From: Clostridia bacterium
Lineage (GTDB): Bacteria > Bacillota > Clostridia > Oscillospirales > Acutalibacteraceae
Length of the DNA stretch: 64,000 nucleotides
Assembly: GCA_017466365.1 (NCBI GenBank)
Contig: JAFTUG010000002.1
Span: 1-64,000 of the forward strand
Direction: 5' to 3'
The notes beneath the pieces were generated by a model. It saw only the letters and a list, made by a program, of their open reading frames with translations, did no database searches and had not been told where the DNA came from. Position 1 is the first letter of the stretch; each line of letters starts with the position of its first letter. This document shows positions 26,546 through 34,863 of this stretch, piece by piece. The position numbers and the translations under genes are program-made.

Positions 26546-26582
26546 AACGGTTTGCATGGTTTCATGTGAACCGTTATTTTTT
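26546..26582 (+). terminator. Terminator of nfeD-SPFH operon
   Basis: AACGGTTtgCATG pairs with CATGtgAACCGTT around loop GTTT, followed by ATTTTTT. The two-base internal loop is the only break. Confidence 0.9.
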
Positions 26583-26606
26583 GTGCAGCATGTTACATTT
26601 GTCACA

Positions 26607-26635
26607 TTGATATTTTAATTTCCGTATGGTAATAT
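26607..26635 (+). promoter_or_regulatory. Promoter of FAD oxidoreductase gene
   Basis: TTGATA and TAATAT are 17 bases apart, 29 bases before ATG 26665, which follows GAGAGGAG. Confidence 0.6.
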
Positions 26636-26664
26636 AATGTTACACATGAAGAGAGGAGAATATT

Positions 26665-27984
26665 ATGGGCAAAAAAATAATTGTTGCCGGTTTGGGTCAC
26701 GGCGGTATAGCCGCGGCAGCTATTCTCGCAAGAGCAGGCTTTGATGTTACTGTTTATGAGCAGAAAAAAGAAGGGACTCTCGGTTATGACTGGACCGATA
26801 TTTTTGCTCCCGATGCACTCGGTATAGCAGGCATGTCTATGCCCTCGAAGGATAAATTTGAATACAAAGAGGATATGACCTTCTTCGGTCCTTCAATGAA
26901 AAAAGGTCTGCGTCAGCATGTCCCCGAGGATAAGCTTGAAATTAAAATGGAGCGCAGAGATATTTATGAGCATTTCATAAAGCATGCTGTTGAATGCGGT
27001 GTTAAGATTGAATATGAATGCAAGGTTCTCGGCCCCGTTATTCTCGGCAACAGAGTTGTTGGCATCAAAACCGAAAAGGGTGATATTTACGGCGACCTGA
27101 TTATCGACTCCTGCGGCATGAACTCTCCTGTAAGAATGAATCTTCCCGAGGAATTCGGCATCGAAAAAGAAGTTGCAAGAAACGAAAAAATAACCATATA
27201 CCGTGCTTTTTTTAACAAAGCAAGCGATGAAGCAGTTGAGGCAAAATTCAAGGTTATGCTTTTTGCGGGCGGTGAGCTCGGCGTTAACTGGATAGCCTCC
27301 GAAAATGACCATACTGACCTTCTTATGGGGCGTTTTGAGGATTTTGATATTAAGCATGTTGAGGAATTCGCCGATTATCTTCGCAAAACAAATCCCAGAC
27401 TCGGCACCGAAATTATTCGCGGCGGTCAGTTTGTGGAAATTCCCGTTCGTCAGCCTCTTTCAGTTATGGTTGCTGATGGTTATGCTGCTATCGGAGACTG
27501 TGCGTTTATGACCGTGCCTCTTATCGGTTCGGGTATTGCCAACAGCCTTAAGGCATCAAGAATTCTTGCAAATGCGGTTATTGCCGATAAAAAACAGTCT
27601 TTTACAGCAGAAACACTCTGGAAGTATCAGCAGGGTTATTATAAAGAACTCGGTGCAGGTCTTGCACCTCTTGCATGCGGCAAGCTTCTTCTTCTCAATC
27701 TCACTCCCGAAGAAGTGGATTATCTTTTTGAAAAGGGAATAATGACAGAAGATTTAATGACAATCGGTGCCGATTTCACCGGTCTCGGAAGTGTAAATAT
27801 TGACCCGAGAGCGCTGATAAATCAAGCAAAGCAGGTTTGTCAGGATCCGGAACTTCTCAAAAAGCTTATTGCCTGCGGTGTCAACATGGGTAAGGCTGTC
27901 GCTGCTTGTGCTATGATGCCGAAGAAATGGAATGCAAAGAGAGTTCGTTCATGGGCAAAGGTTTACGAATTCGTTTACAAATAA
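26665..27984 (+). CDS. FAD-dependent oxidoreductase, geranylgeranyl-reductase-like
   Basis: A 439-residue flavoprotein. The Rossmann motif is VAGLGHGGIAAAAILARAGF (about 7-26), ending in VTVYEQ for the ribose. A second FAD motif, VADGYAAIGDCAFMTVPLIG (about 271-290), has the GD typical of the geranylgeranyl-reductase/monooxygenase group. DSCGMNSPVR lies between. The C-terminal 130 residues are helical. It probably reduces a double bond or hydroxylates a lipid or quinone-like substrate; nothing nearby fixes the substrate. The following LCAT-like gene is separated by a strong hairpin. Confidence 0.8.
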   Translation: MGKKIIVAGLGHGGIAAAAILARAGFDVTVYEQKKEGTLGYDWTDIFAPDALGIAGMSMPSKDKFEYKEDMTFFGPSMKKGLRQHVPEDKLEIKMERRDIYEHFIKHAVECGVKIEYECKVLGPVILGNRVVGIKTEKGDIYGDLIIDSCGMNSPVRMNLPEEFGIEKEVARNEKITIYRAFFNKASDEAVEAKFKVMLFAGGELGVNWIASENDHTDLLMGRFEDFDIKHVEEFADYLRKTNPRLGTEIIRGGQFVEIPVRQPLSVMVADGYAAIGDCAFMTVPLIGSGIANSLKASRILANAVIADKKQSFTAETLWKYQQGYYKELGAGLAPLACGKLLLLNLTPEEVDYLFEKGIMTEDLMTIGADFTGLGSVNIDPRALINQAKQVCQDPELLKKLIACGVNMGKAVAACAMMPKKWNAKRVRSWAKVYEFVYK

Positions 27985-28004
27985 AATTTTAACATTTTAT
28001 AAAT

Positions 28005-28053
28005 AAAACTCCTTATAATCAAACAGAGAATTTTGTTTGATATAAGGAGTTTT
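28005..28053 (+). promoter_or_regulatory. Terminator hairpin carrying next gene's ribosome site
   Basis: AAAACTCCTTATAATCAAAC pairs with GTTTGATATAAGGAGTTTT (19 bp, one extra A in the left arm) and ends in T5 directly before ATG 28055. It ends the FAD-oxidoreductase transcript, but its right arm contains the AAGGAG ribosome site of the following hydrolase gene. A read-through transcript would have that site buried. No separate promoter is visible in the 70-base gap. Confidence 0.8.
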
Positions 28054-28054
28054 T

Positions 28055-29881
28055 ATGCTTAAAAGGATTATATCATTATTTATCGCCGTTTTTACGGTTT
28101 TTTCAGTGATTACCGTTGCAGATGCCGCAAAGGTTACTCCGGTTATCATGGTTTCGGGTTTCGGTGCAACAACGCTTGCTGAAAACGGAGAAGCGGCATT
28201 TCCCCCGTCAATGGGTAAGGTTTCCGAGGCGTTGGGATTTAAGGAAGACCTTACTCTTACAGAAATTTTGGAGGGCTTTAAGTCTTACACACAGGAAGGC
28301 GGAGATGTCAAACAGTTTGCCGCTATTGTTTCAAGAATAGCCGAGCCGATAAGACTGAATGCGGACGGCACTTCCGCTTACGATGTAAAGCCAATTATAA
28401 GCGGTGCTGAAAACACATCTTATGCGGGCTTTAAAAAGAACGATATGCTCAAATATATACCCTATACAGGCTCGGAATTCCTTGATATGGAATCCGTTGC
28501 TGCAAGAATAGGGGAGGAAAATGTTTTTAATTTTATGTATGACTGGCGTGCGGATTATGACATTGTTGCGGATGAATTCAAGGCATACATTGACGATGTT
28601 CTTGAATTGACCGGTGCGGAAAAGGTCAGCATATATTCTGTCAGTCAGGGCTGCCTTATTGTAGGTCAGTATCTCTTTAAATATTCTGACCTTAAGCAGA
28701 CAGATAAGGTTGTTTTTGATACCCCTGTTCTCGGCGGAACAACCTTCGCAACAGACCTTTTAACCCCGGGCGAATCTGATTTTAATATGAGGGTTATTTT
28801 AAGCCTTTTAAGTGATATTCTTCATACTGAACTTGATTTTACCGTTCTGACCGACCTTGCCGAAAGTGATTACATAACAAAAATGATTAATGCAATCAAA
28901 GATCCTGTTCTTTTGCCTGCACTTAAATCGTGCATCGCTTTTTGGCAGCTTGTTCCGATTGAAGAGTTCGAAGAGCATTGGCCCGCACTTCTTAATGAAG
29001 ATGAAAATTCGGCGGTATTAAATGCTGTCCGTAATTTCCATAAGGGCTTTATGGGCAATATAAGCGAAACATTTGATAAAGCAGGCAAAAACGGCACGGA
29101 GGTATCAATAAAAGCATGCACGGGCTTTGATCTTGTAACAACCACGGATGTTTATTCCGATTCAATTGTTGATATGAGATATTCAACCGGTGCGATATGC
29201 GCGCCTTACGGCGAAAGCTTCCCCGATGATTATGTTCAGGCGAAGGAAAACGGAAAAAACAGCATTTCCCCCGACAGAACGGTTGACCTTTCGGCGGGCT
29301 ATCTTCCCGACAGAACGTGGGTTATAAACGGTTTGTTCCACGGTCAGGTTGAATGGTGCGAAAAGTCTATCGGGCTTATTGAAGAACTGCTTTTTACGTA
29401 TAATATCAAGGATGCCTATTCCTCATATGAATATCCGCAGTTTATGAATTCACATTCTTCTACATCCGATTTAACAATGAATTTTATGAGCACCAACAAC
29501 GGTTTTCTTCTCCTTGAAAACGGCAGAACGGAATATACTCTTAAAATAAAGAATGTTTCAAAAGAAAGTGCATTTTTGTTAAGCGGTATTGAATGCAATG
29601 CAGTTGAAACCGATTTTTCATCGGCAAAAATTCTTCTTCCCGGGGAAAGCATTTATGTTACCGCTTCGGCAGATGAAATTTCAAGCGGGGAAATAAATAT
29701 AAAATATTCCGATATAAAGAATATATTTGATTCAAAGGTTAAATCCTTCGGAATAAGCGTTATCGATTCATACAGCGGTGTAAAGGCTGTAGATGATATG
29801 CCCGAAAATGATAAAACACCTATTGGTTTTAAACTCGTTTTTTATTTAGTAACCAAAGCTTTGAATATGTTTGAAAAATAA
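28055..29881 (+). CDS. Secreted LCAT-like alpha/beta hydrolase 2
   Basis: A 608-residue paralogue of the protein at 23129. It has a signal peptide (LKRIISLFIAVFTVFSVITVADA), the fold start TPVIMVSGFGATTL, a GxSxG-like elbow SVS-QGC with Ser197, and the conserved WVINGLFHGQVEW segment with the probable catalytic His. An NADGTSAYDVKP segment matches NPDGTSAYNVSH of the first copy. A C-terminal beta domain and a final hydrophobic stretch are shared. Both copies lack the first Gly of GxSxG, so this is a subfamily trait. Likely an extracellular lipase or acyltransferase. Confidence 0.75.
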   Translation: MLKRIISLFIAVFTVFSVITVADAAKVTPVIMVSGFGATTLAENGEAAFPPSMGKVSEALGFKEDLTLTEILEGFKSYTQEGGDVKQFAAIVSRIAEPIRLNADGTSAYDVKPIISGAENTSYAGFKKNDMLKYIPYTGSEFLDMESVAARIGEENVFNFMYDWRADYDIVADEFKAYIDDVLELTGAEKVSIYSVSQGCLIVGQYLFKYSDLKQTDKVVFDTPVLGGTTFATDLLTPGESDFNMRVILSLLSDILHTELDFTVLTDLAESDYITKMINAIKDPVLLPALKSCIAFWQLVPIEEFEEHWPALLNEDENSAVLNAVRNFHKGFMGNISETFDKAGKNGTEVSIKACTGFDLVTTTDVYSDSIVDMRYSTGAICAPYGESFPDDYVQAKENGKNSISPDRTVDLSAGYLPDRTWVINGLFHGQVEWCEKSIGLIEELLFTYNIKDAYSSYEYPQFMNSHSSTSDLTMNFMSTNNGFLLLENGRTEYTLKIKNVSKESAFLLSGIECNAVETDFSSAKILLPGESIYVTASADEISSGEINIKYSDIKNIFDSKVKSFGISVIDSYSGVKAVDDMPENDKTPIGFKLVFYLVTKALNMFEK

Positions 29882-29882
29882 T

Positions 29883-29925
29883 AACAGCCCATGGTAAGTA
29901 AGCTTATCATGGGCTGTTGATTATT
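29883..29925. terminator. Terminator between convergent genes
   Basis: AACAGCCCATG (29883-29893) pairs with CATGGGCTGTT (29908-29918), with TAAG/CTTA inside. The minus-strand tail ATTATTTTTC is richer in T than the plus-strand tail, so it best serves the GDSL gene. Confidence 0.8.
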
Positions 29926-30968
29926 CAGAATTTTACTGCTTTCTTTATGAAGAAAATAAGTGTTTTAAAAACTCCTGCGTTGTCGGTTCTGTCATATATG
30001 TTGACCGATTCGCTGTTGTCTGCCGTTTCGGGAAGGGACTCGAGAATTCTGCTTGCAATACGCTTGTGACCTTCGTAGGTGGGATGGTATGTATCGCATA
30101 TTGTTCCTGTTGTGTCAACAAAAATATATCCGTATTTTTCTGCGCTTAATTTCATGGGAAGATTTGCTAAATCAACAATTGCCTGACCGAGGCTGAATTT
30201 AATGAGTGCATTTTCGCTCTTTTCAACATCCTCCTGCGATTTGATTGAGTTATCAAACATGCCAACAACGAGCAGATTTACATCTGGATTGAGTGCGTAG
30301 ATATCCTCAATCATTTTATCCCAGTTTTTAACGTAGTTTACTATTCCGTAAGCAACTGCAACGGGGAGAAAAATAAGGAGCTGGGGGAGAGAATCCATTG
30401 TATCTGCAAGATTAATAACGGAGCTTATAACATCGTTTTCCGTTCCGCTTTCACTCATAAGCTTTTTTGCTGCATTTACAAACGGGGTGCATATTCCTTC
30501 TTTTTCCATTATATCGGTAACAACCCACATAAGAAACGTTCCGAAATCGTTGCCGCCTATACCAAGAGTAATAAGCCCTGCTTCTGCAATGTTTTTACGG
30601 AATTCGGGGATTCTTGTTTTCATTATCTCGCCGTCTGTTGCATCGTGAAAAAGATAATCATCGCCTTCAAAGCCGTCTTCAAGCATATATCTCATTTCGA
30701 TTGTTCTGAATCCGGGACAAGCCATGGGTATGTAATCCGCACCGATGGTGTCGGCAACTATTGCGCCGTAGGAATAATCGATTCTTGTGAATTCCGTTTC
30801 GGTTTCCGTTAAATCGTTATAGCCGCTTGCAACGCTGTCACCAAGCAGTACGTAAGTGCCGAAATCAGGATAGCTTTTTGTCGTTTCTGCCGATGAGCTT
30901 ACAGTCATTCCGAAAATCAAAGCAAAAACAAGAGCCAAAGAAACCGCTTTTTTGATGGTTTTATTCAT
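29925..30968 (-). CDS. Secreted SGNH/GDSL esterase
   Basis: A 347-residue exported hydrolase. Signal peptide KAVSLALVFALIFGMTVSSSA. Block I is LLGDSVASGYND with Ser45, block III is GIGGNDFG, and the catalytic Asp/His block is DTYHPTYEGHKRIA. All three SGNH blocks are intact. It hydrolyses esters of lipids or sugars outside the cell. With the two LCAT-like proteins this makes three secreted ester hydrolases within 8 kb. The C-terminal helix (VFKTLIFFIKKAVKF) may attach to the membrane. Confidence 0.87.
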   Translation of the reverse strand: MNKTIKKAVSLALVFALIFGMTVSSSAETTKSYPDFGTYVLLGDSVASGYNDLTETETEFTRIDYSYGAIVADTIGADYIPMACPGFRTIEMRYMLEDGFEGDDYLFHDATDGEIMKTRIPEFRKNIAEAGLITLGIGGNDFGTFLMWVVTDIMEKEGICTPFVNAAKKLMSESGTENDVISSVINLADTMDSLPQLLIFLPVAVAYGIVNYVKNWDKMIEDIYALNPDVNLLVVGMFDNSIKSQEDVEKSENALIKFSLGQAIVDLANLPMKLSAEKYGYIFVDTTGTICDTYHPTYEGHKRIASRILESLPETADNSESVNIYDRTDNAGVFKTLIFFIKKAVKF

Positions 30969-31132
30969 TTATAATACCTCTTATCTTTAATTAATCAAAT
31001 CAAAGCTTAAATATTTCCTGTTTAATATTGATTTGCAATATGTTAAGATTTTGTTAGTGCGGCGGCTTGACATAATGTGATTTGTATGATAAGCTATGCA
31101 TAGATATTCGAGGTATCAAAGGAGAATGAAGC

Positions 31133-31630
31133 ATGAAAAAACTTTTATGTGTTGTGGCTGCTGTATTGATAGTTGTTCTCGGATTTTTCTTTGTTCGTGA
31201 TAATATCGGTGTTTCGGCAGAAAAACTTGAAGCGGATGCCCGTGAATCACAAAAAATCAATGAAAGCTGGATTGCCTCAAAGTCGGTTTCCGATAAAATT
31301 GCGGTTATGCTTTTTTATCCCGAAACTCTTGATGAGCATACGTTTTCGGTCTACGCAAAAAACAGCGATTTAAGCTACGGCTATTTCTTTAAAGCGGGCG
31401 GCGGATTTTTTATGGATGATTCGGTTGCCGAATTCAGCTTTGACGATACCTATGCTTATTGTTCCATGAATAAAATCGGTATATCAGAAATTGAGGTTTT
31501 TTATCACGAAAGAAGTGAAATAATAAAAATTGACAGCGAAAAGCCGTTTGCCTTTGCTCTTCCTGATGGAGCGATAACCGCCCGTTTCTTTGATGTGAAC
31601 GGTGATGAAGCTGAAATAACAAAACTGTAA
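31133..31630 (+). CDS. Membrane-anchored protein, unknown
   Basis: A 165-residue protein with an N-terminal signal anchor (KLLCVVAAVLIVVLGFFFV) and an acidic outer domain with many aromatic residues (YGYFFKAGGGFFMDD, FDDTYAYCSMNKIG). It ends in a short beta-like segment. AAAGGAGAATGAAGC precedes the ATG, and TTGACA at 31068 is a possible -35. I do not recognise the family. It is a single-gene unit between the GDSL gene (divergent) and the mannosidase gene (convergent). Confidence 0.55.
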   Translation: MKKLLCVVAAVLIVVLGFFFVRDNIGVSAEKLEADARESQKINESWIASKSVSDKIAVMLFYPETLDEHTFSVYAKNSDLSYGYFFKAGGGFFMDDSVAEFSFDDTYAYCSMNKIGISEIEVFYHERSEIIKIDSEKPFAFALPDGAITARFFDVNGDEAEITKL

Positions 31631-31636
31631 AAAATG

Positions 31637-31669
31637 AAGCCGGGGTTCATATGAACCTCGGCTTTATTT
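31637..31669. terminator. Bidirectional terminator
   Basis: AAGCCGgGGTTCAT pairs with ATGAACCtCGGCTT as a 14-bp near-perfect palindrome between two convergent genes; a short T-rich tail follows on both strands. Confidence 0.8.
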
Positions 31670-31675
31670 AATATA

Positions 31676-34600
31676 TCAGATTACACGGAAGGTCTTAACC
31701 TCAAAGGGTTTAAGCATGAATTCAAAACTGTTTTCATTGCAAAGTATTTCTTCCTTATCCTCTTCGATCATGTTGCATTCATAAACCTTTTGTATATCAA
31801 ATCCGAGCTTGATTGAGCGAAGACCTCTTCTCTGTTCTTCTTCAACAACACGGATGATATATCCTCTGCCGTCCTGTGCTTTCTTTACGCAGTCGATAGC
31901 AGCGTTGTCGTCGAGAGCGAGAATGAATCGCTTTTCGCCGTCAATAACACCCTCGTTTGCTTCTGCATTATAAACTGCAACGGGTGGAACGTTGAATGCG
32001 ATAGCCTGCTGAACGGTATCGTATCTCCAGTCTTCTGCATGGGGATGGAATGCGTATTTGAAGGTGTTGATACCGTGGTCACCTGTTCTGTCAGGGCATG
32101 TGGGTGCACGCATAAGAGTTATTCTCATGTGGCTGTTGTGGATATCATAACCGTATTTGCAGTCGTTAATGATGCTGCAGCCGTAACCGCCCTCTGAAAG
32201 GTCTGCCCATTTATGTGCGGCAACCTCAAATCTTGTGAGGTCATAGAGTGTATTCCAGTGAGTGGGTCTCTTTGTTGCACCGTGAGCAATATCATATGTT
32301 GCATCGGTATCGATAACGGAAACATCAAAGCCTGCCTTGAGAACCTTGTCGCTTTCATGCCAGTCAACGGTTGTATCGAACACAACGCTTTCACCGTTCT
32401 GATAAAGGATAACGTCCTGAGTAATGGTGGACTTGTTAAAAGTATAAGTAACTCTGATAACACCTCTGACGGCATTGCTTTCGATAACTTCAATCTTGTC
32501 AGCTTTGAGTTCCCACATTTTTTTCTGGTAGTTGAGTTCAAGGTTCCATGCGGTTTCGTGAACGCACTTGTCGAGTGAAATTGTGAGAATGTTGCCTCTG
32601 CCGTCAAGAGCTTCTCTCTGATTTATGTTATCATAAATGCTTGTGATGATACCGTTTTCGTCAAGCTTAACGGTAAGATTTGCGTTTTCAAGCATTTCGG
32701 TTGTTGCTCCAACGGGTGAATAGATGCATTCGCCTTCTTTGAGAACAAAGGTCTTGCAGCTCATGGGTTCGATGCAATCGGGAAGGAACATGAATTTACC
32801 GTTGATATATGCAGAGGGGAGTGAAAGACCGTCTTTTGTTGCGGCATACATTCCCTCGGGAACACCCTCAACCTCAATAGCCTCATAGCTTTTTGCGTTG
32901 GTGAGATTCCATACGGTAATGCTGTTTTTATCTGCCGTAACAGCACCTGAAAGAGCCTTGAGTGCATCGTTGTAGATATCCTCGCCGATTTTATTCATAA
33001 CGGCATAATCTCTGCGGCAATCCTCAAATACTTCATGGATTGAAGAACCGGGAAGAATGTCATGGAACTGGTTCGTCATAAGGATTCTCCAGCCCTTTTC
33101 AAGCTCTTCCTTCGGATATTCCTTGCCGAGGAATTTTTCAGCAAATACAGAGAGCATTTCGCCTCTTGTGAAAAGATATTCTCCCTTGCGGTTGTTCTTT
33201 TTAACGAACGCCTGGCTTGTGAATGTTCCTCTGTGGTTTTCATAGAACATTTCACCGTTCCATACGGGAAGCTCGTCCTCGTGACCCTTGAATGTTTCAA
33301 AGAAATCGTCAACATGACCGATTTCTGTTTTGGGAAGTCCGGGGAAATTCTGAAGTCGTCTGCCTCTTTCGAGCATGTTTCTTGTCGGACCGCCGCCGCC
33401 GTCACCGTATCCGTACATGCTCATGGCGGTGTTGAGTTCGTTCTTGTTGTTGCATTCCTTGTCAACAGTCATGATTTCATCAACGTTATAATTGCAGTTA
33501 TATGCGGGACGCATGAGATGGGCATAAACTCTGTCGCCATTATTGCCCTGCCACATGAACATGCTGTAAGGGAACTTTGTTGTGTCGTTATATGAAAGCT
33601 TCGAGGTGATGAAATTCTGCATTCCGCAGCCGTTGATAATCTGGGGCAGTGCCCATGTAAAGCCGAAACAGTCGGGCAGCCAGTATGTCTTTGATACCTT
33701 GCCGAATTCATTTTTAAAGAACTCCGTGCCATAAAGCACCTGTCTGATAAGTGCTTCGCCCGAAGCTATGTTTGTGTCTGCCTCGACCCATACGTTGCCG
33801 CAGATATCCCACTGACCCGATGCAACCTTTTCTTTAATCTTTTCATAGATTTCGGGATAATGGTCCTTCATCATCTGATATAGAACAGCCTGACTCTGAC
33901 CGAAGGTCATTTCAGGGTAAACATCCATGAGCGAAGTAACGTTCATAAATGTTCTTGCGCTCTTTCTGATGCTTTCCTGGATTCTCCAAAGCCATGCAAC
34001 GTCGATATGGCTGTGACCTGTAAGGATAACCTTGCTCTGCGCAGCCCAATCAATTGAAGCTATCTTTGAAAGATAATATTTTCTTGCTGCATGAATTGAT
34101 TCCCTGACTCTTGCTTCATCAAAATCATAGTCAACCATGTGCATGCTGTCATCAACAGCCGCATAAACCTTTGCGTGGATGTGCTCATCCTTTATATAAT
34201 CAAGTGCCTGGAAAGCAACCTGAAGGTCAATATAATAACCATCGCATTCTTTATCAACAACAAAAATACAGGTTTCACCGAAGCGGCATTCAGCATGCTT
34301 TGCACCGTCCATTGCGGCATCGCAGAAACACATTGAGTCAACCGTTGCTTCGATTTCAAATTCAAGAACCTCGCCTGCCTTGTGGATGCCGAGAGCAACC
34401 TCTGTTCTGTCGGGGAGGGAGTCTCTTGAAGCGCAGCCCGAGATATAGTGACCGTTACACTTAACGAGAGCTTCACCGCCGACCTGGAATTTTGCACGCA
34501 GTTCGAGACCGTCCATTTCCTCGGGAACGGTAATGCTTGCTTTGAAGAAATGAGCCGAGTCATAGCCTGCGTACCAGATATCGCCGCTCTTTATTTCGCC

Positions 34601-34747
34601 CTTGAAATCTTCCATTTCGTAGCTGTCGCCGAGGAACATTCCTCTTGTGTATTCCCAAACGGGAATATCCTTTTTATGAAGGATGCAGTATTGTTTTAAC
34701 TGTTTATACATATCATCCTTTAGTATATGCGGTTTTATAGTATGCAT
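31676..34747 (-). CDS. Alpha-mannosidase, GH38
   Basis: A 1023-residue cytoplasmic GH38 enzyme of the bacterial Ams1/MngB-like size class. An N-terminal beta domain is followed by the GH38 barrel starting at VILTGHSHIDVAWLWR; H247-I-D249 are the first zinc ligands. The catalytic nucleophile is the Asp of TYWLPDCFGFTW (D359). ENHRGTFTSQA and LMTNQFHDILPGSSIHEV are the other family motifs, and C-terminal beta domains fill 600-1023. It releases mannose from alpha-mannosides, probably N-glycan pieces taken up in the gut. Single gene with its own promoter. Confidence 0.93.
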   Translation of the reverse strand: MHTIKPHILKDDMYKQLKQYCILHKKDIPVWEYTRGMFLGDSYEMEDFKGEIKSGDIWYAGYDSAHFFKASITVPEEMDGLELRAKFQVGGEALVKCNGHYISGCASRDSLPDRTEVALGIHKAGEVLEFEIEATVDSMCFCDAAMDGAKHAECRFGETCIFVVDKECDGYYIDLQVAFQALDYIKDEHIHAKVYAAVDDSMHMVDYDFDEARVRESIHAARKYYLSKIASIDWAAQSKVILTGHSHIDVAWLWRIQESIRKSARTFMNVTSLMDVYPEMTFGQSQAVLYQMMKDHYPEIYEKIKEKVASGQWDICGNVWVEADTNIASGEALIRQVLYGTEFFKNEFGKVSKTYWLPDCFGFTWALPQIINGCGMQNFITSKLSYNDTTKFPYSMFMWQGNNGDRVYAHLMRPAYNCNYNVDEIMTVDKECNNKNELNTAMSMYGYGDGGGGPTRNMLERGRRLQNFPGLPKTEIGHVDDFFETFKGHEDELPVWNGEMFYENHRGTFTSQAFVKKNNRKGEYLFTRGEMLSVFAEKFLGKEYPKEELEKGWRILMTNQFHDILPGSSIHEVFEDCRRDYAVMNKIGEDIYNDALKALSGAVTADKNSITVWNLTNAKSYEAIEVEGVPEGMYAATKDGLSLPSAYINGKFMFLPDCIEPMSCKTFVLKEGECIYSPVGATTEMLENANLTVKLDENGIITSIYDNINQREALDGRGNILTISLDKCVHETAWNLELNYQKKMWELKADKIEVIESNAVRGVIRVTYTFNKSTITQDVILYQNGESVVFDTTVDWHESDKVLKAGFDVSVIDTDATYDIAHGATKRPTHWNTLYDLTRFEVAAHKWADLSEGGYGCSIINDCKYGYDIHNSHMRITLMRAPTCPDRTGDHGINTFKYAFHPHAEDWRYDTVQQAIAFNVPPVAVYNAEANEGVIDGEKRFILALDDNAAIDCVKKAQDGRGYIIRVVEEEQRRGLRSIKLGFDIQKVYECNMIEEDKEEILCNENSFEFMLKPFEVKTFRVI

Positions 34748-34783
34748 AAAAACGCCCCTTTCATCAATTAAACTATTAAAATA

Positions 34784-34813
34784 ATAATATCATAAAAATA
34801 TAACACAATTCAA
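34784..34813 (-). promoter_or_regulatory. Promoter of alpha-mannosidase
   Basis: On the minus strand TTGAAT and TATTAT are 18 bases apart, about 36 bases before the start; GAAAGGGG is the ribosome site. Confidence 0.55.
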
Positions 34814-34814
34814 T

Positions 34815-34844
34815 AAAAAAACCGCCGAAATTATCGACGGTTTT
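34815..34844 (-). terminator. Terminator of M28 peptidase gene
   Basis: On the minus strand AAAACCGTCGA pairs with TCGGCGGTTTT (10 of 11 bp) followed by T-rich sequence, 20 bases after the stop at 34864. Confidence 0.85.
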
Positions 34845-34863
34845 TTGGTTATATTTACTTTAT

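Noticed and set aside
33062..33595. 177-codon plus-strand frame inside the mannosidase gene
   Set aside because: Antisense shadow of the GH38 gene with no start signals.
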